DNA of 64,000 bases, taken from Clostridiaceae bacterium Marseille-Q3526 (lineage in GTDB: Bacteria; Bacillota; Clostridia; Lachnospirales; Lachnospiraceae). Below, piece after piece: positions 55,943 to 64,000 of this stretch (the first letter of the stretch is position 1; every line of letters starts with the position of its first letter). Where the stretch lies: assembly GCA_018223375.1 (NCBI GenBank), contig JAGTTS010000001.1, positions 423,501-487,500 on the forward strand, in the 5' to 3' direction. A model generated the notes under the pieces. That model was not told the origin of the DNA. It ran no database searches and worked only from the letters and a program-made list of their open reading frames with translations. A program made the position numbers and the translations under genes.

Positions 55943-57061
55943 ATGAAGCTATCATTTGAAAAAGACTCACTGTTAAACGGCATCAACATTGTTTTAAAGG
56001 CTGTACCTTCCAAAACAACTATGCCGATTTTAGAATGTATTCTTATCGATGCCTCCGGATCAGAGATCAAGCTGACTGGAAACGATATGGAACTTGGCAT
56101 TGAGACAAAAGTAGAAGGCCTGATTTTAGAACATGGAAAAATTGCCTTGGAAGCAAAGCTTTTTTCCGATATTATCAGAAAATTATCCGGAGGAGATTCT
56201 CCGATTATCATAGAATCTGATGAAAAATACAACACAACCATTTCCTGCGATAAATCTGTTTTCAAAATCCAGGGAAAGGACGGGGAGGAATTCAGCTACA
56301 TCCCCCACATTGAGCGGGATCGCTACATTACTCTCTCTCAGTTTACATTAAAAGAAGTGATTCGTCAGACTCTTTTCTCTATTTCACCAAACGACAGCAA
56401 CAAGATGATGACAGGCGAGCTGTTTGAGGTAAAGGACAACGAATTAAAAGTCGTTTCCCTGGACGGACACCGCATGTCTATCCGAAAAATTATCTTAAAA
56501 GAGCATTATAATGATATAAAGGTGATCGTTCCCGGCAAAACTCTCGGTGAGATCAGCAAGATTCTGAACGGGGACAATGAATCAGAAGTACAGATTTTCT
56601 TCAGCTCCAACCACATTATGTTTGACTTCGATTCCACTCTGGTGGTGTCCCGTCTCATTGAGGGAGAGTATTTCCGGATCAGCCAGATGCTCTCCAGCGA
56701 TTATGAGACGAAAGTCAGCGTAAACCGCCGGACTTTCTTAGACAGTATTGAGCGCGCCAGCATCCTGATCCGTGAAAATGACAAAAAACCGATCATCATT
56801 ACCATCAGTGATGAGGGAATGCAGCTAAAAATGAACTCTGCCTTCGGAACCATGAGCGCCGAGGTGGGCATTACCAAATACGGCAAGGATCTGATGATTG
56901 GATTTAATCCCAAATTCCTCATCGACGCCCTTCGGATCATTGACGACGAAGAGGTAACTCTCTATATGATGAATCCTAAGTCCCCGTGCTTTATTAAGGA
57001 CGAGGAAGAAAATTATATCTATCTGATCCTTCCGGTCAACTTTAACGCAGCCGCTGTCTAA
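55943..57061 (+). CDS. dnaN: DNA polymerase III sliding clamp (beta subunit)
   Basis: 372 residues, three repeated clamp domains. MKLSFEKDSLLNGINIVLKA at the start and the C-terminal LPVNFNAAAV-like beta end (usually MPMRL) are typical. It encircles DNA and holds Pol III. The start at 55943 follows AAAGGAG; the longer upstream frame passes through the DnaA-box region. Confidence 0.97.
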   Translation: MKLSFEKDSLLNGINIVLKAVPSKTTMPILECILIDASGSEIKLTGNDMELGIETKVEGLILEHGKIALEAKLFSDIIRKLSGGDSPIIIESDEKYNTTISCDKSVFKIQGKDGEEFSYIPHIERDRYITLSQFTLKEVIRQTLFSISPNDSNKMMTGELFEVKDNELKVVSLDGHRMSIRKIILKEHYNDIKVIVPGKTLGEISKILNGDNESEVQIFFSSNHIMFDFDSTLVVSRLIEGEYFRISQMLSSDYETKVSVNRRTFLDSIERASILIRENDKKPIIITISDEGMQLKMNSAFGTMSAEVGITKYGKDLMIGFNPKFLIDALRIIDDEEVTLYMMNPKSPCFIKDEEENYIYLILPVNFNAAAV

Positions 57062-57178
57062 ACAGACGGGGCCGGAATGCGGCGTCCGCTCCTTCAAAAA
57101 AGCGAAAATGTGTGCGCCGCAGGAAGACAAAATAATGCATAAATGTATAAATATACGGTAAAAGGAGCCGTTTCAACC

Positions 57179-57388
57179 ATGGAAGTAATTAAGCTTAGAG
57201 ACGAGTACATTAAACTGGGCCAGGCGCTGAAGGCCGCCAATCTGGTGGAATCCGGCGTAGACGCCAAGTTTGCCATTCAGGACGGTCTGGTGAAGGTCAA
57301 CGGCCAGGTGGAAACCCAGAGAGGAAAAAAACTCTGCGACGGGGACGTGGTGGAATTTGAGGGAACCTCCGTTAAAATTGAAAAATAG
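57179..57388 (+). CDS. yaaA: S4-domain RNA-binding protein YaaA/RlbA
   Basis: 69 residues. A single S4 domain: YIKLGQALKAANLVESGVDAKFAIQDGLVKVNGQVETQRGKKL. It lies between dnaN and recF as in B. subtilis, where it has been linked to ribosome assembly. The start at 57179 follows AAAAGGAG. 15 bases before recF. Confidence 0.95.
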   Translation: MEVIKLRDEYIKLGQALKAANLVESGVDAKFAIQDGLVKVNGQVETQRGKKLCDGDVVEFEGTSVKIEK

Positions 57389-57403
57389 GAAAACTGGAGC
57401 CAT

Positions 57404-58489
57404 ATGTTTGTAGAATCAGTCGAATTAAAAAATTACCGCAATTACGAGGAGCTTCACATGGAGTTCGATCCCGGAACCAACGTCCTTTACGGGGACAACG
57501 CCCAGGGAAAGACGAACGTGCTGGAGTCGGTTTACCTCTGCGCGACCACCAAGTCCCACAGAGGCAGCAAGGATAAGGAGATCATCCGGTTTTCCCAGGA
57601 CGAATCCCATATTAAGATGATGATCCGCAAGGATGGAGTGCCCTACCGGATTGACATGCATCTGAAAAAAAACAAGACCAAGGGAATCGCCATTAACGGC
57701 CTTCCCATCCGCAGAGCCAGCGAGCTGTTTGGGATTGTAAACGTGGTATTTTTTTCTCCGGAGGATTTAAACATTATAAAAAACGGGCCTGCAGAGCGCA
57801 GGCGTTTTGTAGATCTGGAGCTGTGCCAGCTGAACCGGCTTTACGTTCACGCGCTGGCACAGTACAATCGGACTTTAATTCAGCGCAACCGGCTTTTAAA
57901 GGAGCTTTCCTTTAAGCCGGAACTTTTAGATACCTTGGATATCTGGGATATGCAGCTGGCGTCCTTTGGAAAAGATGTGATTAAGAGCCGAAGGGAGTTT
58001 GCGGACCAGCTAAACGAGCTGATCCGGGACATTCACAGCCATCTGTCGGGAGGCAGGGAGGAGCTTGTGATCCGCTATGAGCCAAACACGGAGGAGAATG
58101 AGCTGGAAGCGGCTCTGAAACGAAGCAGGGAGACGGATCTCAGGCAGAGAACCACCATGGCGGGCCCACACAGGGACGATTTAAGCTTTGTGGTTAATGG
58201 CATTGACATCCGGCGCTTCGGCTCCCAGGGGCAGCAGAGGACGGCGGCTCTGTCCTTAAAGCTGGCGGAGATCGAGCTGGTGAAGAAGCTGGTAAAGGAT
58301 TACCCTGTGCTTCTTTTGGACGACGTGCTCTCAGAGCTTGACTCCCGCAGGCAGGAGCATCTGCTTTCCGGTATTAAGCACATTCAGACGATCATTACCT
58401 GTACGGGGCTGGACGACCTTGTCACCCACTCCTTTCACATTGACCGGGTATTCCAGATCGTAAACGGAACTGTTAAGGAAGAAAATTAG
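57404..58489 (+). CDS. recF: DNA replication and repair protein RecF
   Basis: 361 residues. Walker A GDNAQGKTNVLESV, signature region SQGQQRTAALSLKLAE, Walker B VLLLDDVLSELD. With RecO and RecR it loads RecA at gaps. 13 bases before gyrB. Confidence 0.97.
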   Translation: MFVESVELKNYRNYEELHMEFDPGTNVLYGDNAQGKTNVLESVYLCATTKSHRGSKDKEIIRFSQDESHIKMMIRKDGVPYRIDMHLKKNKTKGIAINGLPIRRASELFGIVNVVFFSPEDLNIIKNGPAERRRFVDLELCQLNRLYVHALAQYNRTLIQRNRLLKELSFKPELLDTLDIWDMQLASFGKDVIKSRREFADQLNELIRDIHSHLSGGREELVIRYEPNTEENELEAALKRSRETDLRQRTTMAGPHRDDLSFVVNGIDIRRFGSQGQQRTAALSLKLAEIELVKKLVKDYPVLLLDDVLSELDSRRQEHLLSGIKHIQTIITCTGLDDLVTHSFHIDRVFQIVNGTVKEEN

Positions 58490-58502
58490 TTAGGAGGAAC
58501 TT

Positions 58503-60413
58503 ATGGGTTCAGAATACAGCGCAGATCAAATACAAATTTTAGAGGGGCTGGAAGCGGTGAGAAAGCGCCCGGGAATGTATATCGGTAGTACCTCCATAAG
58601 AGGCCTTCACCATCTGGTATACGAAATCGTAGACAACTCCGTGGACGAGGCCCTGGCAGGCTTCTGCAGTGAGATTGACGTGCAGATCAATGCAGATAAT
58701 TCCATTACAGTCACAGACAACGGACGTGGAATTCCGGTGGACATTCAGAAAAAGGCGGGAATCCCGGCAGTTGAGGTTGTCTTTACTGTGCTCCACGCAG
58801 GCGGTAAGTTCGGAGGCGGGGGATACAAGGTATCAGGCGGACTCCACGGCGTAGGAGCGTCGGTTGTAAACGCCTTGTCCCAGTGGCTGGAAGTGGAAAT
58901 CTACAGGGACGGCCACATTTATAATCAGAGATACGAGAGAGGCAAATCCATGTATCCTCTGAAGGTGAAGGGAGACTGTCCGGCTGATATGCACGGAACG
59001 AGAGTCACCTTCCTCCCGGATCCGGAGATCTTTGAGGAGACGGTCTTTGACTACGATACCTTAAAAGTGAGACTGCGGGAAACTGCCTTTTTGACCAAGA
59101 ACCTGAAGATTATTTTAAGGGACGACAGAGGGGAAAAGCAGGAGAAAACCTTCCACTACGAGGGCGGAATCAAAGAGTTCGTCAACTATTTAAACAAGGG
59201 AGGCGAGAGTCTCTACACTCCTGTCATTTACTGCGAGGGAATGAAGGACAACGTGTATGTGGAGGTTGCCATGCAGCACAATGACTCCTACACAGAGAAC
59301 ATTTATACCTTCGTCAACAACATCAACACGCCGGAGGGCGGAACGCACCTGAGCGGCTTTAAGACGGCCCTCACCAACACCTTTAACGACTATGCCAGAA
59401 AGAACAAGCTGTTAAAGGAGAACGAGCCGTCTCTTTCCGGAGAGGATATCAGGGAGGGCCTGACTGCGATTATCAGCGTGAAGCTGGAGGAGCCGCAGTT
59501 TGAGGGCCAGACCAAGCAGAAACTTGGCAATACGGAGGCCAGGGCGGCTGTGCTGAACGTGGTAAGCGGGCAGCTGACCTATTTCCTGGAGCAGAACCCG
59601 GGCGTTGCGAAAATCATCAGCGAAAAATCCATTCTGGCCCAGAGAGCCAGGGCGGCTGCCAGACGTGCCAGGGAGATGACCAGAAGAAAGTCCGCTCTGG
59701 ACGGCCTGGCTCTGCCTGGAAAGCTGGCAGACTGTTCTGACAAGAATCCGGAGAACTGCGAGATCTACCTGGTAGAGGGAGATTCCGCCGGCGGATCCGC
59801 CAAGGAAGCCAGAAGCAAGGCAAACCAGGCCATCCTGCCTCTGAGAGGAAAGATTCTGAACGTGGAGAAAGCCAGACTGGACAAGATCTATGCAAACGCT
59901 GAGATTCGTTCCATGATCACGGCGTTTGGAACGGGAATTCACGACGACTTCGATATTTCCAAGCTCCGCTACCACAAGATTATTATTATGACAGATGCCG
60001 ATGTGGACGGCGCCCATATCAGCACCCTGCTGCTGACCTTTATTTACCGCTTTATGCCGGAATTAATCAAGCAGGGATACGTATATCTGGCTCAGCCTCC
60101 GCTCTACAAGGTAGAGAAGAATAAGAAGATCTGGTATGCCTACAGCGACGCAGAGCTGAACGATATTTTAAAGGAGATCGGCAGAGATCAGAACAATAAA
60201 ATACAGCGCTACAAGGGACTGGGAGAGATGGACGCAGAGCAGCTCTGGGAGACTACCATGGATCCGGAGAGACGCATTCTTCTGCGGGTAACCATGGATG
60301 AGGAAACCACCAGCGAGGTCGACTTAACCTTTACCACGCTGATGGGAGACCAGGTAGAGCCGCGACGCGAGTTCATCGAAGCCAACGCAAAGTACGGAAC
60401 CCTTGACATTTAA
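58503..60413 (+). CDS. gyrB: DNA gyrase subunit B
   Basis: 636 residues. GHKL ATPase (EIVDNSVDEALAG, GGLHGVGASVVNALS), transducer, Toprim domain (YLVEGDSAGGSA, DADVDGAHI) and the C-terminal GLGEMDAEQLWETTMDPE-type end. With GyrA it introduces negative supercoils. TTAGGAGGAA precedes the ATG. Confidence 0.98.
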   Translation: MGSEYSADQIQILEGLEAVRKRPGMYIGSTSIRGLHHLVYEIVDNSVDEALAGFCSEIDVQINADNSITVTDNGRGIPVDIQKKAGIPAVEVVFTVLHAGGKFGGGGYKVSGGLHGVGASVVNALSQWLEVEIYRDGHIYNQRYERGKSMYPLKVKGDCPADMHGTRVTFLPDPEIFEETVFDYDTLKVRLRETAFLTKNLKIILRDDRGEKQEKTFHYEGGIKEFVNYLNKGGESLYTPVIYCEGMKDNVYVEVAMQHNDSYTENIYTFVNNINTPEGGTHLSGFKTALTNTFNDYARKNKLLKENEPSLSGEDIREGLTAIISVKLEEPQFEGQTKQKLGNTEARAAVLNVVSGQLTYFLEQNPGVAKIISEKSILAQRARAAARRAREMTRRKSALDGLALPGKLADCSDKNPENCEIYLVEGDSAGGSAKEARSKANQAILPLRGKILNVEKARLDKIYANAEIRSMITAFGTGIHDDFDISKLRYHKIIIMTDADVDGAHISTLLLTFIYRFMPELIKQGYVYLAQPPLYKVEKNKKIWYAYSDAELNDILKEIGRDQNNKIQRYKGLGEMDAEQLWETTMDPERRILLRVTMDEETTSEVDLTFTTLMGDQVEPRREFIEANAKYGTLDI

Positions 60414-60452
60414 AGCGTGAGCGTCAAAGCTCCCCATTTTGGAGGATAGAGA

Positions 60453-62999
60453 ATGGAACCAAATATTTTTGACAAAGTCCATGACATAGATTTAAAAAAG
60501 ACCATGGAGAAGTCCTACATTGACTACGCCATGAGCGTTATCGCGGCCCGCGCCCTTCCAGACGTGCGGGACGGTTTAAAGCCGGTTCAGCGCCGCGTGC
60601 TCTACTCCATGATCGAGTTAAACAATGGCCCAGATAAGCCCCACAGAAAGTGCGCCCGTATCGTCGGCGACACCATGGGTAAATACCATCCCCACGGCGA
60701 CAGCTCTATTTATGGAGCCCTGGTGAATATGGCCCAGAAATGGTCCACCCGCTATATGCTGGTAGACGGCCACGGAAACTTCGGATCCGTAGACGGAGAC
60801 GGCGCGGCGGCCATGCGTTATACGGAGGCCAGACTGAGCAGAATTTCCATGGAAATGCTGGCTGATATCAATAAAAACACAGTGGATTTCGTGCCCAACT
60901 TCGATGAGACGGAGAAGGAGCCGGTGGTGCTTCCCTCCCGTTTTCCGAACCTGTTAGCCAACGGAACATCCGGAATCGCAGTAGGCATGGCCACCAATAT
61001 TCCACCCCACAATTTAAGAGAGCTGATTGCAGCTGTCATAAAGATTATTGACAATCAGATCGAGGAGGGAAGAGATACCTCCATCGAGGAACTGATGGAG
61101 ATCGTAAAGGGACCAGATTTCCCTACAGGCGCTACCATCTTGGGCAAGGCCGGAATTGAGGAGGCCTACCGCACAGGAAAGGGAAAGATCCGCGTCCGCG
61201 CGGTGACGGATATCGAGACCATGCCAAACGGCAAGAGCCGCATTGTAGTCACAGAGATCCCGTACTTAGTCAATAAGGCCCGCCTGATTGAGAAGATTGC
61301 AGACCTTGTAAAGGACAAACGGGTGGACGGAATCACGGATCTGAGAGACGAGTCCAACCGGGAAGGCATGCGCATCTGTATCGAGCTGCGCCGCGACGTG
61401 AACGCCAATATCGTATTAAACCAGCTGTTAAAGCACACGCAGCTGCAGGATACCTTCGGCGTCAACATGCTGGCTCTGGTAAACAACGAGCCGAAGGTGC
61501 TGAATCTTCATCAGATGCTCACCTACTATCTGGATCACCAGAAGGACGTCGTCACCAGAAGGACAAAATACGATCTGAACAAGGCTGAGGAGAGAGCCCA
61601 CATCTTAGAGGGACTTTTAAAGGCCTTAGACTATATTGACGAGGTCATCCGAATCATCCGCGGTTCCAAGAACGTGGCGGAGGCCAAGGCGTCCCTGATG
61701 GAGCGGTTCGAGCTTTCAGACGCTCAGGCCCAGGCCATTGTGGACATGAGACTGCGCGCTCTCACCGGACTGGAGAGAGAAAAGCTTTTAAACGAGTACC
61801 AGGAGCTGGAAAAGCGCATTGCAGAGCTGCGCGCTATCCTGGCAGACGAAAACAAGCTTTTAACCGTCATCCGGGAGGAGATTCAGATTATCGCCGACAA
61901 GTACGGAGACGACAGAAGAACGAAGATCGGCTACGATGAGTTCGATATGTCAGCAGAGGATCTGATTCCAGACGAGGACGTGGTGGTAGCTATGACCAAT
62001 TTAGGCTACATTAAGCGCATGTCCAGCGATAACTTTAAGAGCCAGAACAGAGGCGGCAAGGGAATCAAGGGAATGCAGACCATTGAGGAGGACTACATTG
62101 AGGAACTTCTGATGACTACCACTCATCACTATATGATGTTCTTCACCAACACGGGACGCGTCTACCGGTTAAAGGCTTACGAGATTCCGGAGGCAGGCAG
62201 AACAGCCAGGGGAACGGCGATTGTGAACCTGATTCAGCTTCAGCCGGGCGAGAAAATTACCGCCACTGTGCCTATGAGGGAATTTGACGAGGATAAGTTC
62301 CTGTTTATGGCCACCAAGAACGGCATGGTGAAGCGGACTCCGATGAAGGAGTACGAGAATGTGAGAAAGAACGGTCTTCAGGCCATTGTTCTCAGAGAAG
62401 ACGACGAGCTGATCGAGGTTAAGGCTACTGACAACACAGAGGATATTTTCCTGGTGACGAAGAAGGGAATGTGCATCCGCTTCCACGAGACAGACGTGAG
62501 AATCACAGGCCGCGTTTCCATGGGCGTTATCGGAATGAAGTTTGAGCCGGGCGACGAGGTCATCGGCATGCAGATGGCAAGCCAGGGAGAAAGCCTGCTG
62601 GTTGTCTCCCAGTATGGTCTTGGAAAACGGACTCCAATCGAAGAGTTCACCAGCCAGTTCAGGGGCGGAAAAGGCGTGAGATGCTACCGCATTACGGATA
62701 AGACGGGAGACCTGGTGGGAGCCAAGCTGGTAGATGAGAGCCGTCAGATCATGCTTATCACCAATGAGGGAATCATCATTAAAATGAAGGTGAATACGAT
62801 TTCTGTGATTGGCAGGAATACTTCCGGCGTCAAACTGATGGATATTGATCCCGAGTCAGGTGTTGTGGTAGCCAGCATCGCCAAGGTCCGCGAGAGCAGT
62901 GAGGACGAGGATGAAGAGCTGGATGAGGAATTCGGCACAGATTCAGACGGCGAAGATAATGGAGAGGCGCTCCAGGGACAGGCAGAAGACGAGGAATAG
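60453..62999 (+). CDS. gyrA: DNA gyrase subunit A
   Basis: 848 residues. Catalytic Tyr123 in AAMRYTEARLS, QRDR at HPHGDSSIYGALV (Ser84 retained; Gly88 where E. coli has Asp87), GyrA box SQNRGGKGIKG, six-bladed C-terminal wrapping domain, and a very acidic tail of about 40 residues (DEDEELDEEF and similar). 39 bases after gyrB. Confidence 0.98.
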   Translation: MEPNIFDKVHDIDLKKTMEKSYIDYAMSVIAARALPDVRDGLKPVQRRVLYSMIELNNGPDKPHRKCARIVGDTMGKYHPHGDSSIYGALVNMAQKWSTRYMLVDGHGNFGSVDGDGAAAMRYTEARLSRISMEMLADINKNTVDFVPNFDETEKEPVVLPSRFPNLLANGTSGIAVGMATNIPPHNLRELIAAVIKIIDNQIEEGRDTSIEELMEIVKGPDFPTGATILGKAGIEEAYRTGKGKIRVRAVTDIETMPNGKSRIVVTEIPYLVNKARLIEKIADLVKDKRVDGITDLRDESNREGMRICIELRRDVNANIVLNQLLKHTQLQDTFGVNMLALVNNEPKVLNLHQMLTYYLDHQKDVVTRRTKYDLNKAEERAHILEGLLKALDYIDEVIRIIRGSKNVAEAKASLMERFELSDAQAQAIVDMRLRALTGLEREKLLNEYQELEKRIAELRAILADENKLLTVIREEIQIIADKYGDDRRTKIGYDEFDMSAEDLIPDEDVVVAMTNLGYIKRMSSDNFKSQNRGGKGIKGMQTIEEDYIEELLMTTTHHYMMFFTNTGRVYRLKAYEIPEAGRTARGTAIVNLIQLQPGEKITATVPMREFDEDKFLFMATKNGMVKRTPMKEYENVRKNGLQAIVLREDDELIEVKATDNTEDIFLVTKKGMCIRFHETDVRITGRVSMGVIGMKFEPGDEVIGMQMASQGESLLVVSQYGLGKRTPIEEFTSQFRGGKGVRCYRITDKTGDLVGAKLVDESRQIMLITNEGIIIKMKVNTISVIGRNTSGVKLMDIDPESGVVVASIAKVRESSEDEDEELDEEFGTDSDGEDNGEALQGQAEDEE

Positions 63000-63052
63000 A
63001 GCAGCAGAACCTGGAAAAAGAAGGAAACATGCAGGCGCGCTTATAAGATAAC

Positions 63053-63106
63053 AGCAGACAGGCCCTGGCCGGGAGATTTGGGGCCGGAGCCTGTCTGTCT
63101 GCTTTT
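63053..63106 (+). terminator. Terminator after gyrA
   Basis: AGCAGACAGG(C) pairs with (G)CCTGTCTG(TCTGCT) and an inner GGCC/GGCC arm, followed by TTTT. It separates gyrA from the fumarase gene. Confidence 0.75.
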
Positions 63107-63148
63107 AGAACAAAACGGCATCATCGGTTATGTCAGGAGGAGAGATCC

Positions 63149-63991
63149 ATGAGAACAGTCCGAACAGAAGACATCATTAAAAATATTAAAGAAATGTGCA
63201 TCGAGGCCAACCACTTTCTGTCAGAGGATATGAGACAGGTCTTTGAACAATCGGTGGAGGCTGAGAAATCGCCTCTTGGAAGCCTTGTATTAAACCAGCT
63301 GAAGGAAAATTTAGAGATTGCAGGCAAAGATATGATCCCTATCTGCCAGGATACAGGTATGGCGGTCGTATTTATGAAAGTGGGACAGGACGTACATATA
63401 GAAGGGGGAAGCCTGACAGACGCAGTCAATGAAGGCGTGCGCCAGGGATATACAGAGGGCTTTCTCAGAAAATCTGTGGTGGGAGATCCTATCAAAAGGA
63501 TTAATACAAAGGACAACACGCCGGCGGTGATTCACTATGAGATTACAGAGGGAGATCGGGTTGATATTACAGTAGCTCCGAAAGGATTCGGAAGCGAGAA
63601 TATGAGCCGCGTATTTATGCTGAAGCCTGCAGACGGCATAGAGGGCGTCAAGGAGGCTATTCTCACAGCAGTCAGGGACGCGGGGCCGAACGCCTGCCCT
63701 CCTATGGTAATCGGAGTGGGGATCGGAGGAACGTTTGAAAAATGCGCCCTTATGGCCAAGCATGCGCTGACCAGGGAACTGAAGGACCGCCCTTCGACTC
63801 CCTGGGTGAGAGAACTGGAGGATGAGATGCTGTCCAGAATCAATCAGCTGGGAATCGGTCCCGGAGGCCTGGGCGGCGGGACAACTGCGTTTGCAGTGAA
63901 TGTGGAGACGTATCCGACCCACATCGCAGGGCTTCCGATGGCAGTTAATATCTGCTGCCATGTAAACCGCCACGCCCACAGAGTGCTGTAG
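63149..63991 (+). CDS. fumA: Fumarate hydratase class I, alpha subunit
   Basis: 280 residues. Fe-S hydro-lyase alpha part: a cluster-ligand Cys in PICQDTGMAV, further Cys in NACPPMVIGVGIGGTFEKC and GPGGLGGGTTAF. It interconverts fumarate and malate together with a beta subunit that should be encoded just beyond the window. It could alternatively be a tartrate dehydratase alpha subunit. AGGAGGAGA precedes the ATG. Confidence 0.92.
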   Translation: MRTVRTEDIIKNIKEMCIEANHFLSEDMRQVFEQSVEAEKSPLGSLVLNQLKENLEIAGKDMIPICQDTGMAVVFMKVGQDVHIEGGSLTDAVNEGVRQGYTEGFLRKSVVGDPIKRINTKDNTPAVIHYEITEGDRVDITVAPKGFGSENMSRVFMLKPADGIEGVKEAILTAVRDAGPNACPPMVIGVGIGGTFEKCALMAKHALTRELKDRPSTPWVRELEDEMLSRINQLGIGPGGLGGGTTAFAVNVETYPTHIAGLPMAVNICCHVNRHAHRVL

Positions 63992-64000
63992 CGGCTGACC

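Noticed and set aside
59412..60017. 201-residue minus-strand open frame
   Set aside because: Antisense to the conserved gyrB Toprim region.

Overview
The window is a replication-origin region of a low-to-mid-GC, spore-forming member of the Clostridia, most likely a Lachnospiraceae (Enterocloster / Clostridium symbiosum-like). Reasons: the canonical Firmicutes oriC gene order, a 5'-truncated-by-the-window spmA (sporulation), DUF3881, DUF4446 and DUF4860 families, a fused accDA, and a FabK-type fatty-acid cluster. The genus is inferred from protein families only.

Layout. (1) 1-11.2 kb, minus strand: the end of spmA, then a complete type II fatty-acid synthesis operon read fabH-acpP-fabK-fabD-fabG-fabF-accB-fabZ-accC-accDA, followed by a nitronate monooxygenase-like gene. 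The gene order is that of Streptococcus pneumoniae, but no fabT or fabM is present. A good sigma-A promoter with a FabT-like palindrome at the start site drives fabH, and acpP seems to have its own promoter. (2) 11.4-20 kb: an OmpR-type two-component system, an Rpn-like nuclease, palindromic intergenic repeats, a MATE exporter and a polar amino-acid ABC importer. (3) 20.3-27.3 kb, plus strand: nine closely packed genes: two paralogous cytoplasmic CE4 deacetylases, a secreted transglutaminase-like protein, a GspF/PilC platform protein, four small membrane-anchored pseudopilin-like proteins and a PilT-type ATPase, closed by a strong terminator. This is the least conventional locus in the window. 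(4) 27.4-37.4 kb: two tRNA-Lys genes, a 43-codon gene, trmB, a DUF4145-TM-SH3 protein, a Glu/Thr/Ala-repeat lipoprotein, a HAD phosphatase, a DUF1461/D-Ala-D-Ala carboxypeptidase fusion, a DEDDh exonuclease and an ABC exporter. (5) 37.4-47 kb: the chromosome-partition region with four parS sites and parAB, interrupted by two insertion sequences (an ISAs1-family element with a 9-bp target duplication, and an IS481/IS1202-like element with a 26-bp target duplication). (6) 46.4-53.7 kb, minus strand: rsmG, mnmG, mnmE, jag, yidC, yidD, rnpA, rpmH. (7) 53.7-55.9 kb: a bipartite oriC with DnaA boxes on both sides of dnaA. (8) 54.3-64 kb, plus strand: dnaA, dnaN, yaaA, recF, gyrB, gyrA and a class I fumarase alpha subunit.

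How it works together: replication starts around dnaA and genes on both arms are mostly co-oriented with the forks (minus to the left, plus to the right). The main left-arm exceptions are the pseudopilus operon, the two-component system, the carboxypeptidase fusion, the SH3 protein, the ABC exporter, the hydrolase and one transposase, all read against the fork. The parS sites, ParA/ParB, YidC/Jag and GidA/GidB modules form the usual origin housekeeping block. No CRISPR array, prophage or recognisable defence island was seen.
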